Source: UBA7236 sp031372705
GTDB lineage: Bacteria > Bacteroidota > Bacteroidia > Chitinophagales > BACL12
Direction: 5' to 3'
Assembly (NCBI GenBank): GCA_031372705.1
Contig: JANMLV010000097.1
Span: forward strand, 9,875 to 73,874
Length of the DNA stretch: 64,000 bases
Positions 1-8,321 of this stretch are shown in pieces (position 1 is the first letter of the stretch; each line of letters begins with the position of its first letter). Made by a program: the position numbers and the translations under genes. The notes below the pieces were generated by a model that ran no database searches, was not told the origin of the DNA, and was given only the letters and a program-made list of their open reading frames with translations.

Positions 1-68
1 GCGGTGTAAAAATAGGATTATTATTTATAGTGCCGAGTAACTTTTGTTACATCCACCCATTTTACTAA

Positions 69-1598
69 TTACCTTGTTGCTCCCATTAATCTTTTAATAA
101 CCGGCGACAAAGCCAAAAGTGCCACACCCGCAACAACGGCATATAGAGCAAGTTGCTCGTAACCATTGGTATAACCAACCAGTTTTTCATAAGCAGTTGC
201 ATTATTGTCGGCAGCACTCATGCCTGCACCAAGTAATCCTGCAGCATATTGCCCGTAAGCACTTGCTAAGAACCACATACCCATCATTAAACCCTGCATT
301 GGTTGAGGCGATAATTTTGTCATTAGCGACAAGCCGATTGGCGACAAGCACAATTCACCAAATGTAATAATGAAGTAACCTAAAGTGAATATTTCTAAAG
401 AAGTTAAGCCTGTTTGCGTGTCGGCGAATTTAATGGTATAATAAAATACATAAAACGCTGCAGCAAGTAACAAAAATCCTAATCCGAATTTAGCCCCTGC
501 ATTTGGTTCCTTCTTTCTTTTCGCAAGCCAAATCCATACTAATCCGAGTAGCGGAGCAAACACAATAACAAATAATGAGTTTGCCGAGTTATTTACCACA
601 TTTGGATTAATTGGAATGCCAAACAATGAATTCTTTAAATTATTAAAAGCAAACAACGATAATGAACCACCGCTTTGCTCAAAAAATGCCCAGAAGAAAA
701 TAGAAAACACGATAAATATTAATGCCGCAGTTAATTTTTTTCTGGCAACATTATCATATTTGCGCATTTCGAATAATACATACAGTAAAGCAGCAGGTCC
801 AACAATATACATAACCATGTCGGTATAGTTGCTATTCTTTACCAAGATTAAAATAAGTGGAATCGTAATTAATGAACCGACATAAGTTGCAATTTCATAC
901 ATACGCTTTTTTGAAGCCGGCATGGCAATACTTAATGGCGATAAACCAATTGGCCCCATTGTTTTTTGTGTAAACCAAAAAGTAATAATACTGATGGTCA
1001 TCACCACACCAACTAAGCCGAATGCAATACTCCAAGAAACATTTAAACCAAACCATACCATTATGATACCACCCATGAACGCACCCAAATTTATACCTGC
1101 ATAAAACAAGCTGAAACCCGCGTCGCGCCTTGAATCGCCATCTTTATACAATTGCCCCACCATTGTCGAAATATTGGGTTTAAAGAACCCGGTTCCTATA
1201 ATTGAAAAGCAAATACCGATATAGAAAAATTCTTCGGGCGAAATAGCGATAATAAATCCGCCGGCAATCATCATTAATGCCCCCCAGAAAAGCGACTTTC
1301 TGAAACCAAGAATTTTATCGGCGAATAAACCACCAATAAAAGTAAATGCATAAACAAAAGCTTGAATGGCACCGTATTGTAAATTGGCAGCTTTATCGGT
1401 TAATCCTAATTGGCTCGCCATAAAAACTGTTAACATACCGCGCATTCCATAAAAGCAGAAACGCTCCCACATTTCAACAGTAAATAAATACCATAATTGC
1501 TTAGGGTATTTTCCTGTAAATGACTGAATTTTTTCCAATTCAGGGTCCACCGGTGTTGGATGTTGTGCTTTTAATATTTCATCAATTGGTTCACTCAT
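69..1598 (-). CDS. POT/PTR2 family proton-coupled peptide transporter
   Basis: A 509-aa inner-membrane protein of the proton-dependent oligopeptide transporter (POT, MFS) family, expected to import di- and tripeptides with protons. The N-terminal ExxER motif is visible (E42, E45-R46, followed by F-C-F-Y-G), as is the PTR2 signature around residues 165-175 (FYAGINLGAFM) and a C-terminal FGELCLSPIGLS segment typical of the family. About 12-14 hydrophobic segments are present. It lies 27 bp downstream of a second POT gene on the same strand, so the two are probably co-transcribed. It lacks the large mid-protein insert of its neighbour. Substrate specificity cannot be read from sequence. Confidence 0.93.
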   Translation of the reverse strand: MSEPIDEILKAQHPTPVDPELEKIQSFTGKYPKQLWYLFTVEMWERFCFYGMRGMLTVFMASQLGLTDKAANLQYGAIQAFVYAFTFIGGLFADKILGFRKSLFWGALMMIAGGFIIAISPEEFFYIGICFSIIGTGFFKPNISTMVGQLYKDGDSRRDAGFSLFYAGINLGAFMGGIIMVWFGLNVSWSIAFGLVGVVMTISIITFWFTQKTMGPIGLSPLSIAMPASKKRMYEIATYVGSLITIPLILILVKNSNYTDMVMYIVGPAALLYVLFEMRKYDNVARKKLTAALIFIVFSIFFWAFFEQSGGSLSLFAFNNLKNSLFGIPINPNVVNNSANSLFVIVFAPLLGLVWIWLAKRKKEPNAGAKFGLGFLLLAAAFYVFYYTIKFADTQTGLTSLEIFTLGYFIITFGELCLSPIGLSLMTKLSPQPMQGLMMGMWFLASAYGQYAAGLLGAGMSAADNNATAYEKLVGYTNGYEQLALYAVVAGVALLALSPVIKRLMGATR

Positions 1599-1625
1599 AA
1601 AATAGTATTTGCTGTTAAGATTAAA

Positions 1626-3362
1626 TTAATTCACTCCTTTTTCCTTCATCACCCCATTGAGCCATTTTAACAATGCAAAAAGCATAGCTGCGGCAAGCAT
1701 TACCAGAATGAAATTGGTAAAGAAAAATCCGCCTTTATTATCAGTTGCTTCGAAATTACTTGACAAAATTCCGGCCAATTTATTTCCTACTGATGTAGAG
1801 AGGAAAAATCCACCCATCATTAAAGCTGTTAAACGCGGTGGCGATAATTTACTTACTAATGATAGACCCATTGGCGATAAACATAATTCACCAATAGTAA
1901 TAACACCATAAGTGGCTATTAACCATAAGCTGCTTGCTTTGTCGTTGGCAATATCTACAGACTTAACTGCAAGTACCATTACCAATGCACTCAATGCTGT
2001 AATAACTAAGCCGATTGCAATTTTTGTTGGCGTGCTGGGTTCTCTGCCCTTTTTGCGCATGAATCCAAAAACACCTACAACAAGTGGTGTAAGTAATACA
2101 ACCCAGAACGGATTTATTGATTGATATAATTCAGTAGAAAACAACTTCAAATCGCCGCCGGGAGCAGGTCTGTTTTCTTCAGGTAAATTTTCGAAATACC
2201 GGTGTGAAGCACTGCGAATGGCTATCTCATCGGAAATAGCTTTTGCGCCATCTTCATTACCTGCTGCGGTTAGTGAATCACGCGTAGCTCCAAGTCCGCC
2301 CAAATAATTTTCGAAAGTGGCTTCATCATATTCAACTGAAGGATGATAATTAACAGTTTGCGCCATACCTATTCCTTCTGCCACATTGGCAACACCGTCG
2401 CTCATTTTGCGATGTGAATATTCTTCAGCCCAAACAGTAAGTGCATCACCATTTTGATGGAATACTGCCCAGAAAATTACAATACAAGCATACACACTTA
2501 ACAAGGCTGCAATTGGTCGTCTATCTTCTTTATCGGAAGAAAACATTAAGTATAAGAAAAATGCAACAACCGGAACGCATCCAAAAATAAATGCATCGTT
2601 GGTATCTGTTCCTAATATATTACCATCAAGATTGTCGGGACCTGTTACGCCATTTATAAAATAACCTAATAAACCGAATCCAAACATTGGCAACAAAACT
2701 GCTCCCAAAATTTTACCGGTTGATAGGTCGCCCGGTTTTACAGGTTTTAATACATCAGCTTCTTTTATATGTTTTGTTCCTGCTGCAAATATTATCAAAC
2801 CAATTATCATACCGATACCTGCGGCGGCAAATGCAAATCCCCAACCGTAGTTGATGCGCATAAATGCTGCTACGAAGTTGCAAAGAAATGCACCTACGTT
2901 AATACCCATGTAAAAAATGTTATAACCGGCGTCTTTGTTTGCTTTATATTTATCATCGTTATACAAATTACCAACCATGGTAGAAATATTCGGTTTGAAG
3001 AAACCATTACCTAAAATGATAAGTAGCAACGATATAAAAAACGCGTTCTCGTTGTGAATCGAAAGTCCCAAATACCCTGCAGCCATTAATGAGCCGCCAA
3101 TAAATATGGATCTTCGGTAACCGAGAATCCTATCAGCAAGCAAACCGCCAATAAATGGTGTTAAATAAACAAGGCCGATGTAGGTACCGTAGATATCAGA
3201 CTTTTTTTGTCCAGTAAAGCCCATTCCCCCGTTTTCCCATGCATCAATCATGTACAACGAAAAAATACCGAGCATTAAATAATAACCGAAACGTTCCCAC
3301 ATTTCGGTGAAAAAGAGCACATATAGCCCTTTTGGATGTAATGGTGAGGTTGGTTGACTCAT
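1626..3362 (-). CDS. POT/PTR2 family peptide transporter with extended central loop
   Basis: A 578-aa POT family peptide:proton symporter, first gene of a two-gene tandem. ExxERFGYY is at residues 20-28, the PTR2 signature (FYMGINVGAFL) is present, and the C-terminal half carries TIGELCLSPMGLSL. Compared with its neighbour it has roughly 100 extra polar residues (about 310-410) between two membrane segments, rich in Asp/Glu/Asn; an insert of this kind is common in Bacteroidota POT proteins. The start ATG at 3362 is preceded by a weak TATCTTTA element on the minus strand (3385-3392). Likely function is di/tripeptide uptake; the role of the extra loop is unknown. Confidence 0.93.
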   Translation of the reverse strand: MSQPTSPLHPKGLYVLFFTEMWERFGYYLMLGIFSLYMIDAWENGGMGFTGQKKSDIYGTYIGLVYLTPFIGGLLADRILGYRRSIFIGGSLMAAGYLGLSIHNENAFFISLLLIILGNGFFKPNISTMVGNLYNDDKYKANKDAGYNIFYMGINVGAFLCNFVAAFMRINYGWGFAFAAAGIGMIIGLIIFAAGTKHIKEADVLKPVKPGDLSTGKILGAVLLPMFGFGLLGYFINGVTGPDNLDGNILGTDTNDAFIFGCVPVVAFFLYLMFSSDKEDRRPIAALLSVYACIVIFWAVFHQNGDALTVWAEEYSHRKMSDGVANVAEGIGMAQTVNYHPSVEYDEATFENYLGGLGATRDSLTAAGNEDGAKAISDEIAIRSASHRYFENLPEENRPAPGGDLKLFSTELYQSINPFWVVLLTPLVVGVFGFMRKKGREPSTPTKIAIGLVITALSALVMVLAVKSVDIANDKASSLWLIATYGVITIGELCLSPMGLSLVSKLSPPRLTALMMGGFFLSTSVGNKLAGILSSNFEATDNKGGFFFTNFILVMLAAAMLFALLKWLNGVMKEKGVN

Positions 3363-3641
3363 GCGTATCCCTTTTTTTGGTGCTTAAAGATAAAAAGGTT
3401 TTACAAAGCACCTAATCTATGTCTCTCAATTCTTTGTTAGCAACGCCCTAAAAGGGCTGAGGTTTTGCGCCGAGATGACATTTAGTGCAAATGGTAACAA
3501 GCTGCATTTAGTGACCGCATGGTGTCAAAACCCTTTAAATTCAAGCCATTCAACGATTGGCAATCATCATAAAAACGCCACTATTTGCGGTAAGTACAGG
3601 TTTAGAGTACCTTTGCACCCAATTTAAAACAAAATTTTAAG
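3363..3641. other. Divergent intergenic region between POT operon and trmB
   Basis: 279 bp with no credible ORF. It holds a small GCCCT/AGGGC hairpin (3445-3457), a 9-bp direct repeat CATTTAGTG at 3479 and 3505 (26 nt apart), and the trmB promoter at its right end. Nothing else recognised. Confidence 0.5.
3584..3615 (+). promoter_or_regulatory. Bacteroidota-type promoter of trmB
   Basis: TTTG at 3584-3587, 20-nt spacer, then TACCTTTG (TAnnTTTG) at 3608-3615. This matches the sigma-ABfr consensus known from Bacteroides and Flavobacterium. Predicted start of transcription is about 3620, giving a roughly 20-nt AT-rich leader without a Shine-Dalgarno sequence before the GTG at 3642. Confidence 0.7.
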
Positions 3642-4331
3642 GTGAGAAAAAGTAAGCTACAGCGATTTGCGGAGTTGAACACGTTTCCAAATGTGTTGCA
3701 GAATTTTAATTTTTTGCAACCTATTGTAGTTAATCACGAAAACAAACCCGTTGACCCGAAAGGCAAATGGAATAGTGATATTTTTAAAAACAACAATCCT
3801 GTAGTTTTAGAACTTGCTTGCGGAAAAGGAGAATACACCTGTGAAATGGCAATAGCCGACCCAAGCAGCAATTATATTGGAGTTGACATTAAGGGTAACA
3901 GGATGCACCGTGGAGCGAAACGCGCTATGGTAGAAAACATTGCTAATGCATTTTTTTTGCGCACCGATATTAATATTATTGCAACCTATTTTGCAGAAAA
4001 TGAAGTAAGCGAAATTTGGATAACATTTCCTGACCCGCATCTCAAAAAAGGAAAAGAACAAAAGCGATTAAGCAGTGAACGATTTTTATCTTTTTATAAA
4101 AAGATTTTAAAACCAGGTGGTATAATTAACCTGAAAACGGATGACCCTACTTTATATACATTTACTTTAGAAACTGTAGCTGAAGGAGATAATACTTTAT
4201 TATATGCAGATGATGATATTTATAGCAAACCGTTAGTTCATCCATTTTTAGAGATTAAAACGTATTACGAGAAAATGCATTTAGCGGGGAATAAAACCAT
4301 TAAATATGTGCGGTTTAAAATTGGGAAGTAA
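3642..4331 (+). CDS. trmB: tRNA (guanine-N7-)-methyltransferase TrmB
   Basis: A 229-aa cytoplasmic SAM-dependent enzyme forming m7G46 in the tRNA variable loop. The SAM-binding motif I is LELACGKGEYT (56-66), and the family signature TFPDPH is at 128-133 (usually TFPDPW). The C-terminal Y-E-K-M...K-Y-V-R-F end fits. The start is GTG, chosen because no earlier ATG precedes the conserved N-terminus and because the promoter lies 27 nt upstream. Monocistronic by appearance: its 3' neighbour is on the opposite strand. Confidence 0.94.
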   Translation: MRKSKLQRFAELNTFPNVLQNFNFLQPIVVNHENKPVDPKGKWNSDIFKNNNPVVLELACGKGEYTCEMAIADPSSNYIGVDIKGNRMHRGAKRAMVENIANAFFLRTDINIIATYFAENEVSEIWITFPDPHLKKGKEQKRLSSERFLSFYKKILKPGGIINLKTDDPTLYTFTLETVAEGDNTLLYADDDIYSKPLVHPFLEIKTYYEKMHLAGNKTIKYVRFKIGK

Positions 4332-4425
4332 GTTGCTATTTTCTCATACGCTGCTTATGAAACGCTAATGTTTCAGGCATTCCGGCACAGGCGAATGATA
4401 TCTTGCTACCTTGTTTTGTTTTAAT

Positions 4426-4977
4426 TTAATTAGTTATTGACTCCAACAATTCCGCTATCGCATCGAAGGATTTTATGCCGACTTCTTGTTCGGGAGAGCC
4501 TTTTAATTGGATGGCATTAATTGCAGTAATATCTATATTCGTTTCTGTAGATTCACTAAGGTCGAAAATATATTTTTCGTTGGAATTAATTAAAGATTCT
4601 TTTTCGGCGAATGGAATTATATAAAACAGCACTTCATTTAATATAACATTCGGTTTTAATGTGCGTGCTATTATGGGGAGATTAAATTTTTGTGCAGTAG
4701 GAATAATTTGTTCAACAAAATCGCTATCCACTTCAATAACATCCGGTTCAAAAAATTGAATAATATTATTGATGTTGTCTATATCTTGGTTGGCAAATTC
4801 TGCAACAATTTGAGGACCTGTAATCCAGCCTTTAATAGCGAGTGCATTTTGGGGAGATATATAATTTGGGGATTGCGGGTCGAAGCAAAATCCGATATAA
4901 TTTACATCAAAAGCGGCAAAAAAACGTGCGTCAGTAAGATTGGTGATGGAACCTGCTTTTACAATTTTATTTAACAT
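4426..4977 (-). CDS. TrpF-like protein lacking catalytic residues (phosphoribosylanthranilate isomerase paralogue)
   Basis: A 183-aa protein whose N-terminus clearly follows the TrpF pattern (K-I-C-G-I-T-N...D-A, then FxPxSPRYxSP): here KAGSITNLTDA at 7-17 and FDPQSPNYISP at 32-42. The catalytic Cys is Ala8, and the second catalytic Asp context (GGTGxxFDW) is not recognisable; the protein is shorter than the usual ~205 aa. It may therefore not be an active isomerase. There are no other trp genes in the window, so an operon role in tryptophan synthesis is not supported. Alternative: a structural or ligand-binding TIM-barrel descendant of unknown function. Confidence 0.7.
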   Translation of the reverse strand: MLNKIVKAGSITNLTDARFFAAFDVNYIGFCFDPQSPNYISPQNALAIKGWITGPQIVAEFANQDIDNINNIIQFFEPDVIEVDSDFVEQIIPTAQKFNLPIIARTLKPNVILNEVLFYIIPFAEKESLINSNEKYIFDLSESTETNIDITAINAIQLKGSPEQEVGIKSFDAIAELLESITN

Positions 4978-5036
4978 GCTGCAATTTTCGGGAGGATTTA
5001 TCAGATTTTTACGATAAAATCGAATTAATTTGCACT

Positions 5037-5414
5037 ATGGCTTCAAAATATGCGCCCGAAACATTTTTTGATCAGGTTTGGCAAGTGGTTAGGCTTATTC
5101 CGAAAGGAAGGGTGACTAATTATGGCAGTATTGCCAAATACTTGGGAACAGGTTTGAGTTCAAGGATGGTTGGCTGGGCTATGAATGCCAGTCATCATGC
5201 AAAACCTAAAGTTCCGGCACACCGTGTAGTAAACAGGAATGGACTGCTTACAGGAAAAGCACATTTTAATCCACCTGAAAAAATGGTTGAGCTATTAGAA
5301 AAAGAAGGCGTTAAGATTAAAAACGACCAAGTTGTTGATTACAAGTTGCTTTATTGGGATCCGGTTATTGAGCTTGGCGATCCGGATGTTCCGGGGCCGG
5401 GAGAGTTAGGGTGA
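5037..5414 (+). CDS. Alkyltransferase-like protein (ATL), MGMT family without the acceptor cysteine
   Basis: A 125-aa protein of the O6-alkylguanine-DNA alkyltransferase DNA-binding-domain family. The hallmark PCHRV is PAHRV here (60-64), so the alkyl-accepting Cys is Ala61 and the protein cannot perform the transfer. The helix-turn-helix with the nucleotide-flipping Arg (SSRMVGWAM, R43) and Tyr29 are kept. ATL proteins are known to bind O6-alkylguanine lesions and feed them to nucleotide excision repair. A leaderless-style start is likely: TTAATTTG (5025-5032) ends 4 nt before the ATG. The gene is followed directly by the repeat array. Confidence 0.88.
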   Translation: MASKYAPETFFDQVWQVVRLIPKGRVTNYGSIAKYLGTGLSSRMVGWAMNASHHAKPKVPAHRVVNRNGLLTGKAHFNPPEKMVELLEKEGVKIKNDQVVDYKLLYWDPVIELGDPDVPGPGELG

Positions 5415-5427
5415 ATTGTATTTTTTT

Positions 5428-6180
5428 CACGCGGAGAGAGGGAGAAATGCAAATGTGTTAATGTGCAAATGTACCAATGTGCAAATGTGCAAATGAAACA
5501 GCCGGCAATCCGATTCAAAAAATCATATGTTTTAATACATGCAATTTATGATCATTTTTTTCACGCGGAGAGAAGGTGAAATGCAAATTTGTTAATGTGC
5601 AAATGTGCAAATGAAACAGCCGGCAATCCGTTCAAAAACTCATCTGTTATAATACGTGCAATTTATGGTCATTTTTTTCACGCGGAGAGAAGGAGAAATG
5701 CAAATGAATTAATGTGCAAATGTACCAATGTGCAAATGTGCAAATGAAACAGCCGGCAATCCGTTCAAAAAATCATCTGTTATAATACGTTCAATCTGTG
5801 TTTATTTATTCACGCGGAGAGAGGGAGAAATGCGAATGTGTTAATGTACAAATGTGCAAATGTGCAAATGAAACAGCCGGCAATCCGATTCAAAAAGTCA
5901 TCTGTTATAATACGTTCAATCTGTGTCTATTTATTCACGCGGAGATAGGGAGAAATGCAGAACGTGGAGGGGTAAAAAGGTGGAGAAATGCAAATGTGTT
6001 AATGTGCAAATGTACCAATGTGCAAATGAAACAGCCGGCAATCCGTTCAAAAACTCATCTGTTATAATACGTACAATTTATGGTCATTTTTTTCACGCGG
6101 AGAGAAGGAGAAATGTAGAGGTTTATGGTAGGGGGATGGGGAAAATGCGATATACGAAACTTGGCTGCCATTGAATTATT
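5428..6180. repeat. Six irregular tandem copies of a ~130-bp Bacteroidota intergenic repeat
   Basis: The 820-bp gap between the ATL gene and the lysA leader is filled by repeated units. Each starts with CACGCGGAGA (5428, 5562, 5679, 5811, 5936, 6094; spacing 117-158 bp). Each complete unit then runs through runs of the words AATGTGCAA / AATGTACC, then AAACAGCCGGCAATCC, TCAAAAA, and a TCATCTGTTATAATACGTNCAAT tail. The number of AATGTGCAA words differs between copies, which explains the uneven lengths; copy 5 has a private insertion (about 5957-5985) and copy 6 is truncated. Open frames across it encode only low-complexity Cys/Asn/Val/Gln strings and are not genes. Confidence 0.9.
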
Positions 6181-6200
6181 ATTAATAGGACAAAATTAAT

Positions 6201-6232
6201 TTTACCTAAGTGAAAATTAATAACTATATTTG
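6201..6232 (+). promoter_or_regulatory. Promoter of the lysA leader transcript
   Basis: TTTA at 6201-6204 (near TTTG), 20-nt spacer, then a perfect TAnnTTTG element TATATTTG at 6225-6232. The expected start of transcription falls at about 6237-6240, i.e. at the ATG of the short leader ORF, so the leader would be translated from a leaderless or nearly leaderless mRNA. Confidence 0.65.
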
Positions 6233-6237
6233 CACCC

Positions 6238-6297
6238 ATGGAATTCAACTATAAACATAAATCTGCTAAGAAACGCATCCGGAATCGGTATGCTTAG
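6238..6297 (+). CDS. Putative 19-aa lysine-containing leader peptide of lysA
   Basis: ATG at 6238 and TAG at 6295-6297 enclose 19 codons, four of them Lys (6253, 6259, 6268, 6271), the last two adjacent (AAG-AAA). The ORF starts at the predicted transcription start and ends inside a segment that can pair with the 5' arm of the downstream terminator. The adjacent Lys pair sits just 5' of the first pairing segment (6275-6281), where a ribosome stalled for lack of Lys-tRNA would cover it. This is inferred from layout; I know of no homologue, and a fortuitous ORF is possible. Confidence 0.45.
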   Translation: MEFNYKHKSAKKRIRNRYA

Positions 6298-6354
6298 CAT
6301 ATTTTATGTTTAAATAAAATATACAAGGCTTACCGAATTGGTAAGCCTTTTTTT
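6275..6354 (+). promoter_or_regulatory. Candidate transcription attenuator of lysA (protector, antiterminator, terminator)
   Basis: Four segments can form alternative stems. Segment 1 (6275-6281) pairs with segment 2 (6286-6293) with one bulge. Segment 2, extended (6283-6295), pairs with 6326-6339 (12 pairs, one of them G-U, with one mismatch and one bulged A). Segment 3 (6325-6334, AAGGCTTACC) pairs perfectly with segment 4 (6340-6349) over a GAATT loop, followed by a T tract to 6354, forming an intrinsic terminator. The 2:3 pairing and the 3:4 terminator exclude each other. lysA starts 45 nt further on. In the classical model, stalling at the Lys codons frees segment 2 and allows read-through. 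Confidence 0.55.
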
Positions 6355-6398
6355 ATTGTCATAATTTAAACTAAATAGCATCAAAAAACAAATCAAAT

Positions 6399-7628
6399 AT
6401 GAACAACATTAACCAGCTGCTGCGCGCTGCAGCCGAATTTGGAACACCATTGTATGTGTACAATGAAGATACAATGACAAATAAATATGAAACACTGAAA
6501 AGTGCATTTTCAAACATCCCTGTAAAAATAAAATACGCCTGTAAAGCACTAACTAATATGCAGGTTTTAAAGCACTTCAAGGCATTAGGTGCAGGACTCG
6601 ATGCTGTTGCCATTGAAGAAGTTCAACTTGGATTAATAGCCGGTTTTTTACCGGAAGAAATACTTTTTACTCCCAACGGTGTAAGCATGCAAGAAATAAA
6701 CGAAGCAGTGCAACTTGGCGTAGTTATTAATATCGACAACATCAGCATTTTAGAACAATTTGGCAACCAATATCACAATACAGTTCCTTGTTGCATAAGA
6801 CTAAACCCACATATTGAAGCCGGTGGGCATCATCATATTCAAACCGGACATATTGATAGTAAATTCGGAATTTCAATTTATCAACTTCGACATGTTTTAC
6901 GGATTATTAAAGCACATGATATGAATGTTATCGGACTACACATGCATACCGGATCTGACATTTTAAACAGTAATGCATTTTTGCAAGGAGCCGATATTTT
7001 ATTTGAAAGTGCATCGCAATTTACGGACATCCAATTCTTAGATTTCGGCAGCGGCTTCAAAGTTCCGTATAAAGAAGATGATGTTGCCACCGATGTAGTG
7101 GAATTAGGTATTAAACTAACAGAAAAATATAATGATTACTTTGGTAACGCCGAAAATAAACCTGAAATATGGTTTGAGCCAGGAAAATTTTTAGTGAGCG
7201 AAGCAGGAACATTGTTGGTTCAAGTAAATGTAATCAAACCAACTATGGCTACTGTTTTTGCCGGTGTAAACAGCGGACAGAATCACCTTATCAGGCCTAT
7301 GTTTTACGATGCTTGGCACGATATCGTTAACATCAGTAATCCAAATGGCATTAAAAGAATTTATACTGTTGTAGGTTATATTTGTGAAACAGACACATTT
7401 GGCCGCGATCGTAAACTGAGCGAAACTAAAGAAGGTGATATCCTCGCCATTAAAAATGCGGGTGCTTACGGTTATTCAATGAGTAACAATTATAATAGTA
7501 GACTCCGTCCTGCTGAAGTGCTCATCAACAATAACAATAAAATGCAATTAATTCGCAAGAGAGAAACTTTAGAAGATTTATTGCGCAACCAAATAAATAT
7601 TGAAGCAGAAATTAATATTTACGGCTAA
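6399..7628 (+). CDS. lysA: Diaminopimelate decarboxylase
   Basis: A 409-aa cytoplasmic PLP enzyme of fold type III performing the last step of lysine synthesis, meso-diaminopimelate to L-lysine plus CO2. The PLP lysine is K49 in YACKAL; the H-M-H-T-G-S segment is at 181-186, the phosphate-binding GSGF at 217-220, EPGKFLV at 260-266, and the second-subunit active-site Cys at 329 (GYICETD). Length is normal. No other lysine gene is nearby, so it is a single-gene unit with its own leader (promoter, short Lys-containing ORF and terminator at 6201-6354), implying control by lysine or charged tRNA-Lys supply. Confidence 0.95.
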   Translation: MNNINQLLRAAAEFGTPLYVYNEDTMTNKYETLKSAFSNIPVKIKYACKALTNMQVLKHFKALGAGLDAVAIEEVQLGLIAGFLPEEILFTPNGVSMQEINEAVQLGVVINIDNISILEQFGNQYHNTVPCCIRLNPHIEAGGHHHIQTGHIDSKFGISIYQLRHVLRIIKAHDMNVIGLHMHTGSDILNSNAFLQGADILFESASQFTDIQFLDFGSGFKVPYKEDDVATDVVELGIKLTEKYNDYFGNAENKPEIWFEPGKFLVSEAGTLLVQVNVIKPTMATVFAGVNSGQNHLIRPMFYDAWHDIVNISNPNGIKRIYTVVGYICETDTFGRDRKLSETKEGDILAIKNAGAYGYSMSNNYNSRLRPAEVLINNNNKMQLIRKRETLEDLLRNQINIEAEINIYG

Positions 7629-7630
7629 TA

Positions 7631-8272
7631 TTATTCATTCAAAAACGGATTTTCCCGGCGTTCCTCGCCAATGGTTGTTGGCTGCATGTGGCCTGCATAA
7701 ACTTTAGTATCATCCGGCAATGGCATTAACTTATCATTGATAGATTGCATTAAAGTGGCATAATTGCCTCCGGGAAGATCCGTTCTGCCAATTGAACGAC
7801 GAAAAAGCACATCACCACTGACTATAAATTTGTCGTTCCTATTATAAAAACAAATGCTGGCAGGCGAATGCCCGGGTGCGAAAATCACTTCTAAAGTCGT
7901 TTTACCAAATTCCACAACTTCGCCTTCCTCAACAAATATTTCTGGCTCCGGTGATTTTTTGTAGTGCATACCCATTGTTGGCGCATAGTTTACCACTTCA
8001 TGTAATACCGGTATCTCTCCTTTGTGCATTAAAAGTGGCACATTCCATGTATCGGCAACAAATTTGTTCCCCAAAACATGGTCAATATGACAATGTGTAT
8101 TAATCAGATATTTGGGTTTTAGTCCTTTTTTTGTAATAAAATCGCTCAACTCCTCTTGTTCCTCCTTACTGTAACAACCGGGGTCAATTACAACGCATTC
8201 GCCGGTTTCATCGTATATTATATAAGTATTTTCGTAAAAAGGGTTAAAAGTAAAGCTAACAATATGGGCCAT
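7631..8272 (-). CDS. Metallo-beta-lactamase-fold hydrolase, glyoxalase II-like
   Basis: A 213-aa cytoplasmic MBL-fold protein resembling the YcbL/GloB-like thioester hydrolases. The metal-binding THCHIDH motif is at residues 59-65, with further ligands H135 (APGHS), D154 (SGDVLF) and H195 (AGHMQ), so all canonical metal residues are present. It lacks the long C-terminal glutathione-binding domain of full glyoxalase II, so the substrate is uncertain. It converges with lysA (2-nt gap) and is divergent from the large barrel protein, sharing a 68-bp promoter region that holds a TAGTTTTG element on its strand (8322-8329). Confidence 0.9.
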   Translation of the reverse strand: MAHIVSFTFNPFYENTYIIYDETGECVVIDPGCYSKEEQEELSDFITKKGLKPKYLINTHCHIDHVLGNKFVADTWNVPLLMHKGEIPVLHEVVNYAPTMGMHYKKSPEPEIFVEEGEVVEFGKTTLEVIFAPGHSPASICFYNRNDKFIVSGDVLFRRSIGRTDLPGGNYATLMQSINDKLMPLPDDTKVYAGHMQPTTIGEERRENPFLNE

Positions 8273-8321
8273 GAGATAAACGTTATTTTGTAAAATTTTG
8301 TTGAATACTTGAACTTTATGG

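Noticed and set aside
3479..3513. 9-bp direct repeat CATTTAGTG as an operator
   Set aside because: Only two copies, no known regulator, and a 9-bp repeat in AT-rich DNA is weak evidence.
5798..6174. Open frames of 80-90 codons on the plus strand
   Set aside because: They run through the tandem repeat and encode Cys/Asn/Val/Gln-rich strings from the AATGTGCAA words; no signal of a real protein.
5428..6180. CRISPR array
   Set aside because: Units are 117-158 bp and irregular, spacers are themselves repeats, and there are no cas genes.
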